From contig QYAI01000088.1 in the NCBI GenBank assembly GCA_003988855.1, positions 62,001 through 126,000 of the forward strand: a stretch of DNA of 64,000 nucleotides, given 5' to 3'. This document shows, one piece after another, positions 46,029-56,073 of the stretch; positions within the stretch are counted from its first letter, which is position 1, and each line of letters opens with the position of its first letter. The notes under the pieces are model-generated. The model searched no databases. It saw only the letters and a program-made list of their open reading frames with translations, and was not told where the DNA came from. Position numbers and translations under genes: made by a program. This DNA is from Arachnopeziza araneosa. Its lineage: Eukaryota; Ascomycota; Leotiomycetes; Helotiales; Arachnopezizaceae.

Positions 46029-47804
46029 ATGGTCAGATACGGCCGAGATCTGGACTGGTACCTGGGAAATGATTGCCCGTACGACGAGTATGGGTACCCA
46101 AAAAAATTCAAAGAAGCTCCGAGCTCAATCTTCGAGCTATAGTATTATCCCGTACGTATTTGATTGTCAATTTGTCCAAATGTCTGATTTTGACATAGGG
46201 TGGAGAGATTTTAATACGTGAGCAAAATAGCAAGGACGGAAGAATCGATCAAACATGGCTAGTAGAGGAGCCTTCTCTGAACCATAAGCAGCAGAAGCCA
46301 CTGGGTGGTCTCAGACTCATGTATGACATGTCATTATCTTCTATATGCCCCTTAGTGGCAGTAACTTACCCCGACTAGTATTTCTTTCATGCTAAGCTCA
46401 AACGTGAGCGGGATGCGTAGCGAGTTTGGGTTTTCCAAGGAGCAACTGAAGGAAGTCATGACAAGCTTAAACCTTCCAATCTCCTACGTAGAAGCTGCCA
46501 CCTTGAAAAATGGTTGTTATAGCACATACACTGCATCACAACTTGCCGGAAATGCCTCCAGTTCCCAAATTGGTAAGGTGAGTGGTCAATTAGGGGACAA
46601 TGAGATTAATGACAACCCGATATAGGATTCATTCTCTCGGGACCCGAAGCGAATCCAAAAGATCTCGACATGGTCTTCACATGGAACAAGTCAACCAATG
46701 TCACCTCGGGGATCGTGCGGATCTTTGATTATCGCCACACCGACTTCTTTACATCCCAGCTCCGCAGCCTCAAATCACTAGCCACCAACCCCTTAGCACT
46801 CGTCTTTTGCGTCATTGAATTCAACTGCCTACTTACTATTAAGTCCCGTGACCGTATCAGCGAATACATATACGATATTCAATGCCGTACTGGACATAAG
46901 GGAGGATTTGTCGCTGAATCAATAGCAGTCATCATCCCCGCAGACTTGAACAAACTTACTTTTGAAGTTAGCAAAGTAGGCCAGTATATTGCCTACACTA
47001 CGAAGGCGGTAAAATCGACATCGATCTTGTGCGCCTTCATGCTCGACTTGATTGATGAAATTGAAAAGTTGGAAATGATACCTGAGTGCGAAGAGTTTAG
47101 AGAAGTATTTAAGGCTCAAACACAAACCCTTAAAGGTCTAGTAAAGTCCAGTTCCAGTCAATTTGCGCATCATATCAACTACCTTGATTATTCTACGCGC
47201 CTTATCACGATTCAGAATCAAACAGTCAGTCAGTCTTTGGCAAGTTAGCTATGGAGAAACTAATAAAATCGTAGTTATACAGCATGATAGCCCAACGAGA
47301 TGTTCAGCACAATATCGAGCTAGCAAGGGACTCTAAAAGCATTGCAACAGCTAGTAAACGAGATAGTTCAGCGTAAGTCTTCGATCAGCACACTCTTTTC
47401 CATATTTGCTATGATCTGCTTTTCCGTTCAGACCTTCTCTTTCTTCTCCCAGCTAACCAGCTACCGACAGAATGAAATCTATTGCTCTCTTAACCATGGT
47501 TGTCCTTCCCGGAACTCTGATAAGCAGCATATTTGCAATGCCGCTCTTCAACTGGAACGCATCATCATGGTCGCAGATCCCGAGCTCTCGTTTCTGGTTC
47601 TACTGGGCTATAACCATACCCCTCACAATCGCCATTCTCGTCGCCTGGACTCTTTGGCAGAGAATGTATGAGCGCCGGAGCCAGTTCCTGGACTCTGAAG
47701 CCAGGAAGGGAGTCGGTAGGAAGGAGTCAGAATTAGTTGCTTCGAGTCCTTCTGACTCACAGACACGGTTTCGTGAGAGCGACAGGCAGCAAGAGACGGT
47801 TTAG
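46029..47804 (+). CDS. Fungal CorA-like (Mg2+ transporter-like) protein with TAG at codon 38
   Basis: Exon 1 starts at 46029 (MVRYGRDLDWYLGNDCPYDE). Splices near 46151-46196, 46322-46378, 46577-46625, 47225-47272 and 47373-47471 carry one frame through GGEILIREQNSKDGR, SFMLSSNVSGMRSEFGFS, a long helical region (RSRDRISEYIYDIQ-like; KAQTQTLKGLVKSSSSQ) and AMKSIALLTMVVLPGTLISS. The C-terminus has two membrane helices (SIALLTMVVLPGTLISSIFAM and FWFYWAITIPLTIAILVAW) joined by the short loop PLFNWNASS. This is the hallmark of the many fungal CorA-superfamily homologues, although the ion-selectivity GMN motif is replaced by FAM/LFN. Lesion: TAG at 46140-46142 in SIFEL-stop-YYPGGE, most simply a CAG (Gln) that became TAG. 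Translation from a later Met is possible. Transport activity is doubtful; many relatives have unknown roles. Confidence 0.75.
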
Positions 47805-49099
47805 AGGTATGGGAAGACGGGTAAAAGAGAGAGGCAAATCTGATTCATATACGAGTGTTTAGCTTTCCTTAGAACACAATAGCTTTTGCACCGCAGAGTT
47901 TCTGTCACGTTTCCTGGTTTAGTAAGCGTCTTCTGGGGATTATTCATGCATAAGTTTATTGAAGGAAGTATCTTTCCATTAATCATCCTACATCACCTCT
48001 CACTCTTTCGCTCTCCCCATCATTCTATCAACTATCCTCTTTCCTATACCAAAATCCATTTGTCCCCTCCCCTCCTGTCCTCACTCCTCAAAACCACCAG
48101 CCACCCAGATCATCAAATCGGGTGCCAAAACTCTCCTCTAATTTTACACTCAAACCCAATCCTCCATTCCGTACTACATCATCTGTGATATGGCTTCTTG
48201 ACATGCTCACGGTTTTTTTCGACAGAGAACTTTTGGCGAGGAGGCGAAAGATGAGGGATATGATTCAGATCAGATGATAGGAAAAGGAAGGTAGAAGGAG
48301 TACATATGATGAGGTCTACTTGCTGGGTGGTGTTGGGATTTGAGATGTGAGACAACGCGATATGGATCACCAATAAGCGGCGCAGCCTGGAGAGATACCA
48401 TGCACATCACGTTCTACATAGCTTTTGGTGTATTTTGGAAGGAAATCTCGGCTTCTCTGTTACTTTCCCATTGGTTCAGAAGACTGAGAAACCAAGAGAA
48501 ACCCTGCTTAGGAACAAGAACAGCAATATCATCACGTGACTTATAATTCTCCTACAATTCCCTCGTAATTTAATAGTAAATACCACAGCGCTAAAAAAAT
48601 TCTTCATTATATTCATGTTGTGATGAGCAGGATATCACGTGAACTGAATGTCAGGTGTGGACAGCACGGGCATACAGGACCTCATTTCCGAAGGGTGGAG
48701 AATAAGGGGTACATTCAGAGTCGATTCGGACTAGGGCCAGAGAGAAGTCTACTGTAGATAAGGCACGCCTCACTTATGTAGTTTTTCTTTCCTCATATTC
48801 TTCTTTTCCTTCGTAGCTAGCCTATGAGCCGAATATACTCAGACTATCAACGCACTCCCATATGCCTCTTGACTAGCCATATTCGTGTTCGTGCCGTTAC
48901 ACATGTCCTTTTAGTCTTTAGTTCTATTCTAAGTGAGCTCAAGCTACTTTTCAGTAATGCCACGGTCCCTTCTCTCTAAACATGTCTTACGTGATTCCAT
49001 TAGATCCCTCTAACTCGAACAAAGCGCTTGCAGAAAGAGATGGAAAGAAATAAAAAATCCTGATGACAAAATGAATTCTTTTGAGTCTAATATGCCAAT
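47805..49099. other. 1.3-kb intergenic region with pyrimidine-rich tract
   Basis: CT-rich run at about 47990-48180 and otherwise AT-rich sequence. A TCACGTGA-type octamer at 48534-48540 and a second TCACGTGA at 48635-48642. No gene is supported. Confidence 0.45.
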
Positions 49100-52000
49100 C
49101 TAAGCTCCTAAGAGATCTCTTACATTACTTCTTTCTCCATTTCTTCCGTTCTCGCTTCTAAGCGTATTCGAACGACTCGGATTCGTACTGTTAAACTCCA
49201 TCAACGGGGCATCATCAAGATCGGGGGAGACCATGCCATTCTGCCAGTTTGGCGGAAGAGGGAACTCCGAGCCAGAGATCAATCCCATATGAGCAAGACG
49301 CTCCTCTATATCCGTCAGCCTCCTCTCCAGCGGCCGCACCTCGTCACTTATGCGATTCCGTTCCCGTTCATATATCATCACGCGAGACAGCTCCTCTCGA
49401 TCGCGGCCGTCAGGAGCTAGTAGTTCGCTAGCTTGTAAAGGGGATTGAGGTTGACTCAGAGGAATACCCTCTCGGATTGTTGGGATTGTAGGAGATGATG
49501 GGATGCGTGTTGATGAGGGACGGGTGTTGATGGGTTGGAGGCCGGAATCGATAAATGGGTGTTGGTAAGACTTTGGTAATGTCCATTGTGGACGGGGTGG
49601 GCGAATACTAGCCGGGCTTTCTATGCTGCCATCCCGTGTATGTTCTATGAATTGGTTAGGAGAGATATGGTAGGAGATGGAATTAAACCTACTCCCAGAC
49701 TGAGCCTCTTTTCCCACCAGGAACCTAGGGAATCCACTAATAGAATATTCCTCGCGATTTCCCAGATGTAATAAAACATTAAACTCGCCACAGCGCTCGG
49801 AAATGTTTATCTTAACCTCCGGCATATGAAATTCGTGGTTATAAATCATGCTTTGGATGACATTTGTTGGGATGTTAAAGTACTGTTGCTCACCAAATTG
49901 CTCTTGAATGAGGAAGTGAGTACTTTGAAACTTTCCTGTTTTAAGTAGATGTCCAATACTAGAGATTTCTGGTGTCTTATCAGGGATGCGACAGAGAATC
50001 TCGCCTATGTCAGAATAGTGTTAGATTCGTAAAACTTGAAGGTACCAAAACAAACCTCGCAAGAACATGTCCCGTCTTGATGTCATTTCCATCTCACCAA
50101 GTTTCTCAAAGTAAAACAATTTGGAAATCAAACGAGCAGTAAGTGTTTCAATTTGCTTCCGGTCTATTTGTGTATAAACCATGCTCCGGAGGTCGTCAAC
50201 AATGGTAACATCGTCCATAGCGGGTAGATCGGTGGCTTTAATATTCAGGCGAAAATACTTTTCCTCTGTGGTCGAGTTGTGGGGTAAAGTGTGAAGGTAA
50301 TCTTTCCAGCTTTTCTCACACTGTTGATCAGAGGAAGTTGGTTTCTTCTTCTTCCCTATGTTGAAACGTCTTGCTATCTTTGAAGATCTGGTAGGTTTCT
50401 TTACATCGGCAGGAATGGAGGACGGGCCGATGCTCACACCTGATCCCAGTGATACAACGATATCTAGAGGCACTGGTGGTGATGATGAGCCCCATAGGGC
50501 CTTGCCTTCTGCGGCTGCTGTCAATATGGGATTTGCAAGGTATGGGTCATTGCTGAAGGCCTGTTTTGATAATTTGTGCTTAAAAGGCTTGAACAAGAAT
50601 GGATGTGCCATAGCAGCTCGAACACTAGAATTTTTAGTTTTGCGACTAGTACTCATGGTAATAGACTTACGCTTCCCACGATCTGATCTCCTCCTTCGTC
50701 TCAATACGAGAGTATATTTGGTAGGGAACTAAAGGTATCAACTGAAGTTAGATGACGGGCAAAGTCGGTTAACCAGAAGAACAAACGTACGCTGAACATC
50801 GCTTCGGCGAACATAATTCGTAAAGATGATTGCCTTATTTGGAGAAGCTGTAGCAGGGATTGCAATTTTTGTAAGAGTACCAAGTCTTTTATCAATTCCT
50901 TCTGCGAGCAAAACGTGATCCTCAGTAAATGTTTCACGAAGAGCCTGTTCCAGAGCCTTTGGGCGGTATTTGCAAGTTGAGTGCTTCAGCTTAGGAAATC
51001 GTCTGAGATTTCCAGATGCAAATGCCTCTTTGAATATTCGTAGAAAATTGGTTCTACAACCACTCACAGTCCATGGGCGAGCAAGGAGACCCATGGCTAT
51101 TATAGAAGCAGATCTAAAATTTGAAGTTAGACTTTGTCATACTTTGTTGACGGCTTTGAATTTTCTCATTGCTTACCCAGCTCCCACTATAAGATCAAAG
51201 AACACGCGTAGTGGAATACTACTGTCGAGTTCTTTGTCAATCAGGCGAAGAATCTCGAGTTGTATCACTCCACGAATCCCACCGCTGAAAAGGTTAGTTA
51301 TTGCTTCAAGGCAGATAAAGATATCATTACTCATCCAATACGAGCATCCTCAGACCTGCTGTTGGTGGTTTAATGTATATCGATTGAAATTGAGACGATC
51401 CATCTAAGTCAAACGGGCATTCGTGTATGCGAACTACGGTTTTACTTTCAGGGCGTCCATAAGCTTTAACGCAAGGGGAACAAAGCACGTGCCCACAGTG
51501 GAGAGCATGCACTGGGCCTTCGAAGAGGCAACACCAACACACAGTACGATTTTGAAGGGCAATACCGATATCTTTTGAAGCCGTTCTATAGAAGAACTTC
51601 TGAAGGTTGTCTCGATGCATCCGTGCAGCTGCAGCCTCTTGAAACTCTCCGTTACGAACACAATCAGTCAACCAGTTCAGGAGATGTTCGAGACGGAAAT
51701 AAACTCCTGCTTCAAATTCTTCGTGATTTTCCTCGAAGGAAAATCTCGTAAAATAAGATCCTTTGGCAAATAATCGGCCTTCCTTGTTTTGATGACCTTT
51801 CTGATGTCCGACACTGACATTGACACAGCGGTAGGTTACGGTGAAAGTTTTGATTTCGTTCCAACCATTTGTATTGCCAAGACTATATTCAAGATCATCT
51901 GGGGCTGCGCCGTGCATGACATATTCACATGGCCAATGTTGACTACAGAAATCTCTGAGGGCCTTTTGCAGGTAATCCAAATAGCGAGGAAACAAGAGGA

Positions 52001-53863
52001 CTGCAGTACCTGTTTCAAATTAGCAAGCCATGATTCAGTAATATTGACTCAGTGACTTACCCAGGACATTATTTCGTACCGCGTCTAGCATGATGCAAGA
52101 AGCAACGAGATTGCCAAGTTTCCGAAATATTGTATGGGCATCCAGAAATCGATCTTCTTTCATCATTGCAATTGCAAGCTTTAGAATGTTACCGCCGAAA
52201 TTGAAGGGGATTGGATTGTGTAAGAAGGATGCCTGAACGAAGTCAAATGGAACATCGAGAGACTCAGAGTACAGATCGAAGGCATCTTGAAGGTAGCCCT
52301 GCAATTCTTCGGCATCGAGCAACATCCGCAAATCGGATTTGCGCTTTCTTGCATTCCGACACCCAAGATCAATTTCAGCGTAAAGCTTTTGTGCTTGTTC
52401 GAGTATAAGATCAGACTGCATATCTGTTGGAAGTCGGACTACCTATCACTTGTCAAATAAGACCAAACAAAACTTCATTCTCGTTGACCTACCTTGACGG
52501 AACTGTAATAACACTCCATCAAATCTTTAACGTTATCTATATCTTTACCACGCTCTTTCCAAAGCTCAGCATGTCGAGAAAAGGCAAGATTGAGATTCAC
52601 AGTTGCTGCTAACGACTCAAGAACCCTTCTTGTCGCAAATTCAATATCCCACCATTGTGGATCGATATCATTTGAAGAAGCATTCAAAAGGATAATGGCG
52701 TGTGGTAGGATTGGTTGATTACACGCTGTCTCTAGAGCTGCGTCGGCCCATTCAATAAGTTGTTCAAGAACATTCTCGATTGCTCTAACGCATATTTGTT
52801 ATTATTGAACCTAACTTTTTTACTGATATAAAAGCGAAATGCATACCTTGGGTTCCTGTGAACGAATACAACAACATCCGAGAATGTAAAGAGGAGACGA
52901 GGGTAGAACCGAGACACTGCAAAGTCCCTTGTTCGCTCTGCTCGGGAATTGGCCCACAATATTTCGCGCTGCGAAGAATATCGCGTTGGCAGTAAGGATG
53001 GCTCTTCATAAATACTCTCATCTTCCATTCTTGAATTGCTCGCCTCTCGGCGAGATATCGCTGCTAATGGTTCTCGTTCTCCTCCATTCAGGCCCTCACA
53101 GTCGGCATACAAGATAGGCGCATTAGAAGAAGCGCTTAATGGGTCAACATAAAGATGGACGTCTTGTGAGGTTGGGTCTTCTCCACTCGAACTTCCACCA
53201 ACTGGACACTGCGGATTGGGTTGATCTAGACGAGCCATCATGAGGATAAGAAGCTTGATGAGAGTGCTCTTGCCGGCTCCAGCCTCACCAACAAATGAGA
53301 CCAGACTTGGGGTACGACGAGGTGCTAGGGTTGATGAAGTACTTTCCGCCATTGATAGATGGCTAGGTGTTGACGGCGAGCTGACCAGGGTTGCCATCAA
53401 CTCAGCATACCGTCCATAGTCATTGAAGAATATCGGCTTATTATCCCCTTCGTCACGACTTACGCCTATTATCATCGTATCTTAGTCCCTAAACCTGGTT
53501 AAAGCGTGGCATTACAAACTTACCAAACCAAGCGGCATCCGCATCTTCTGCCAATCTCGCCTTGATCGTTTCATTCCCGACGTGGTTTGAAAAGACCGGC
53601 TCCAACAACTTCTTGGTCGAAAGATTGATCTTTACATGCGGTACAGCACTACCTCCAGGTAATTCAGGGTTGCGCCTTCTCCTCCTCGCATTATGTGCAG
53701 TTTGCTTTTCCCAACAGTCCGAACAAAACGTCAGATCGCAAGCGTTGCAGAAGAAAAGATCCCCATCGCACTTCTCACAGCCTTCACAACAATCGACATC
53801 ATCGCCGCTTCCGCCGGGATAACTGTCATCGTACTGCGCTGCCCTATAGCTCAGATTATCCAT
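49100..53863 (-). CDS. Giant zinc-finger / GTPase / RING-like / patatin-like fusion protein
   Basis: About 1,400 residues over about ten exons, start 53863. (1) Residues 20-55: Cys-rich finger CCEGCEKCDGDLFFCNACDLTFCSDC. (2) About 90-400: P-loop GTPase with G1 VGEAGAGKSTLIKL, DxxG-like YADCEGLNGG, FSDVVVFVHRNPR and the base-recognition-like HAIILLNASSND, like GBP/dynamin-type GTPases. (3) A helical bridge (YYSSVKVVRLPTDMQSDLILEQ ... FDFVQASFLHNPIPFNFGGNI). (4) RING-like CWCCLFEGPVHALHCGHVLCSPCVK. (5) Patatin domain: oxyanion loop LDDGGIRG, then LRVFFDLIVGAGSASIIAMG where the family reads GTSTGG. The Asp-Gly motif is replaced by AFSNDPYLANP. (6) Conserved tail (KSWKDYL, CRIPDK) and a Ser/Pro-rich end with a short coil to 49100. 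GxSxG and DG(G/A) both look lost, suggesting a pseudo-lipase. No stop or frameshift is needed. Similar unstudied fungal proteins exist by memory; role perhaps in recognition or cell-death signalling. Confidence 0.8.
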
Positions 53864-54235
53864 GGCGTGGATCGACCAGAGAAGGGTTGAGGAGATTTCA
53901 AATCGCGAGGCTGGCGGTTAGGTATAAATATTTGGAGTACGCAGCGCAACTCGTGATTTGGATATGTCTCGGCCCAGCCCAGCCGGACGTTGCATGTTGC
54001 ACGTTGCCTAGAACGCCTATCAATATGGGGCTCATGATTTGTCGAAATTTCAGTGAGGCTGCAGGTTGCGTGCTACGCGCATACTGGACATCTTCACCTG
54101 ATTCGCTCAAAAATTGCTGAATTACTGAATTGAGACTTGGCAGCCAACGGGTACACCATCGTGGGAGAATCGCAACCCAAATCCAGAAGGCTCTGCTGCA
54201 GGTATATATTTTGGAATTTACAACTTGAATCAACT
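53864..54235. other. Promoter of the giant GTPase-patatin gene
   Basis: Contains a TATAAATA-like element at about 53922-53930, upstream of the giant gene on its strand, and another TATATATT at 54203-54210 ahead of the transposase scrap. No other gene. Confidence 0.4.
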
Positions 54236-54436
54236 ATGCCTCAATACACTGAAGATGATATTGCCCAGGCTCTTTTAGCAGCCGCAAATAGTCAAGAAAT
54301 TAGAGCTGTAGCCCGAGAGTGGGGTATGCCTTACTCGACGCTTAAGGACCGTATAAAGAACACTGAAGTACACTCTATTGTAGCAGAAAGTCAGCAGAGG
54401 CTATCTAAGGTGCAAGAAGACTACTTATCGAAGTAG
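54236..54436 (+). pseudogene. N-terminal scrap of a pogo/Tigger-type DDE transposase (Psq helix-turn-helix)
   Basis: MPQYTEDDIAQALLAAANSQ, then REWGMPYSTLKDRI and QQRLSKVQEDYLSK. This is the helix-turn-helix (Psq) DNA-binding start and QRLSxxQED linker typical of fungal pogo-like transposases. A TAG at 54434-54436 ends it after 66 residues. The CENPB-type second domain and DDE catalytic core are absent from the flanking bases. No terminal inverted repeats or target duplication could be seen. A relic of a mobile element. Confidence 0.75.
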
Positions 54437-54440
54437 ATTC

Positions 54441-54665
54441 TTACTTAATGTAAGGGTTCACGATTGCACGGTTAGAACCCGTGAATGATCCAACCAACCA
54501 ACTTGGAGTATGAGGAATGAAGAAACAGCCTACGGATAACAAAACTGCTCCTGGGATTTGCATAGCTAGAGGAATTCTCCACTTGGCATTCCTAGAAGCG
54601 AATACTCTAGTAAAGCCAATCCAGTTCGCAGTCATGAATCCAAGAGAAATCATCATGCACTGCAA
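54441..54665 (-). pseudogene. Fragment of an MFS sugar transporter
   Basis: Reads MQCMMISLGFMTANWIGF, then AKWRIPLAMQIPGAVLLSVG and CFFIPHTPSWLV, which is the helix 5-6 region of fungal hexose transporters (family motif WRIPLAxQ and PxSPRWL-like). Similarity then stops at GSFTGSNRAIVNPYIK, exactly beside the transposase scrap. The rest of the transporter (about 450 residues) is not found on either side. The Arg of the PxSPR motif is Ser here. Confidence 0.75.
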
Positions 54666-55220
54666 ACCAACGATAATAGCTCACCTGAGTTAACTCCAAA
54701 TAATAATCAAACTGAAGAAATACTGGCCGGTGATTGATGCTGTAGTAAATTTTGTTTAAGCTTGTGGCGAAGAACTACTACTGATCTAGTTTGGTCGGCT
54801 GGGATTGTTCAAGAATCACTGTCGAGCCAGTTCATTTGATTCTTTTGTCCTGGATGATTGGATGTGAAAGCTCTTGATGGCCCATTCTGTGGTCCTTGAA
54901 GAAAACAGGGGATCTAGAAGTGGTGTGAGGAGTCCTTTCGTGAGTAGTGAGGAGAAGAGTACTGATATTTTGGTTGACAGATTGATAAAAACAAGATTGT
55001 TTTTAGCGCATCGAGTTCGTGGTAGAATAATTAAAATCGAAAATCGATCTGTACACAAGTACAACAGCCAAACCTTATCCCACCAAGAATAAGCAATTTC
55101 TAGTGAGAGGTTATTTATACTTCTTTCCTCCCTAGATACTACCTACTCTCCAGCTTCCCATTCAAGCTTACAATCACATATCCACCAACGACTCACAACC
55201 CTTCTCAACTCATCCACACC
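54666..55220. other. Intergenic, no gene seen
   Basis: Debris-like flank of the transporter fragment followed by a promoter region rich in CT just before the VOC gene. No supported coding sequence. Confidence 0.45.
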
Positions 55221-55712
55221 ATGCCATCCCCCATCGCCATCTGCCTCTGGTTCAACGGCGAAGCGGAAGAAGCCGCCAACTACTACACCTCAATCTTCAG
55301 CGACAGCCAGATCCACCACGTGCAGCGCTACAGCTCGGCCGGGCAAGAGGTGTACGGGCACGAACCTGGCAGCGTGCTGCTCGTCGAGTTCTCGCTGCAG
55401 GGCCAGAAGTTCACCGCCATGAACGGGGGCCCGCAGTACACGTTCACCGAGGCCATCTCGCTCCAGATCGCGTGCGAAGATCAGGCCGAGCTGGATCACT
55501 ACTGGGAGAGGTTGGCCGACGGGGGGGATCCGGCGAGGCAGCGCTGTGGCTGGCTGCGTGATCGCTTTGGAGTTTCGTGGCAGGTGACGCCGAAGGCGCT
55601 GGCGAGGTTGCTCTCGGGTCCTGATGCGGCTGGCTCACAGCGCGCCATGGCGGCTATGATGGGGATGAAGAAGATTGATATCGCTGCTCTAGAAGCGGCA
55701 TATAAAAGTTGA
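55221..55712 (+). CDS. VOC-superfamily protein (PhnB-like / 3-dmu-9_3-mt), probably of bacterial origin
   Basis: Intronless, 163 residues, start 55221 in the context CACACCATGC. The sequence reads ICLWFNGEAEEAANYYTSIF, then GSVLLVEFSLQGQKFTAMNG, GPQYTFTEAISLQIAC, DHYWERLADGGDPARQRCGW, and DRFGVSWQVTPKALARLL. This is the 3-demethylubiquinone-9 3-methyltransferase-like (PhnB) branch of glyoxalase/VOC proteins, which are metal-binding beta-alpha-beta-beta-beta folds. Despite the family name, catalysis is mostly unproven. The gene is far more GC-rich than neighbours, intronless and mainly known from bacteria, which is compatible with horizontal acquisition. Length matches the family and no lesion is seen. 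Confidence 0.88.
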   Translation: MPSPIAICLWFNGEAEEAANYYTSIFSDSQIHHVQRYSSAGQEVYGHEPGSVLLVEFSLQGQKFTAMNGGPQYTFTEAISLQIACEDQAELDHYWERLADGGDPARQRCGWLRDRFGVSWQVTPKALARLLSGPDAAGSQRAMAAMMGMKKIDIAALEAAYKS

Positions 55713-56073
55713 GAGATTTTAAGACGGTGTGATTTTCAGTTGCAAATACAAAGTATTCATCCAGTACTGTTTACTGTTCTTGACGTGACGTGACAGGAGG
55801 GTCCAGTCGAAGGATCTTTCCATACCATCTCAGGTATAATATACGGTAGAAGTAAAGCAGAGAAAAGACGTAAGTTGACTATCATTCTGTTCAAACGAAG
55901 TGGTTGTGGGAAATCCTTTTAGCAACAAGGTGCGAAACGCTATTCGTAGCATAACTTTATTCCAGAGCGAGTTATTCCATCTCATTTCCAGTGACCTACC
56001 ATCATGGCTCTTATAACCTACAAGATACAGATTCCTTCCCAGAACGCCATCAATGCACCTTTCTGCTTCTACC
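55713..56073. other. Convergent intergenic region
   Basis: Between the 3' ends of the VOC and PRP17 genes. Contains a short GACGT-GACGT tandem at about 55779-55790. No gene. Confidence 0.5.
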
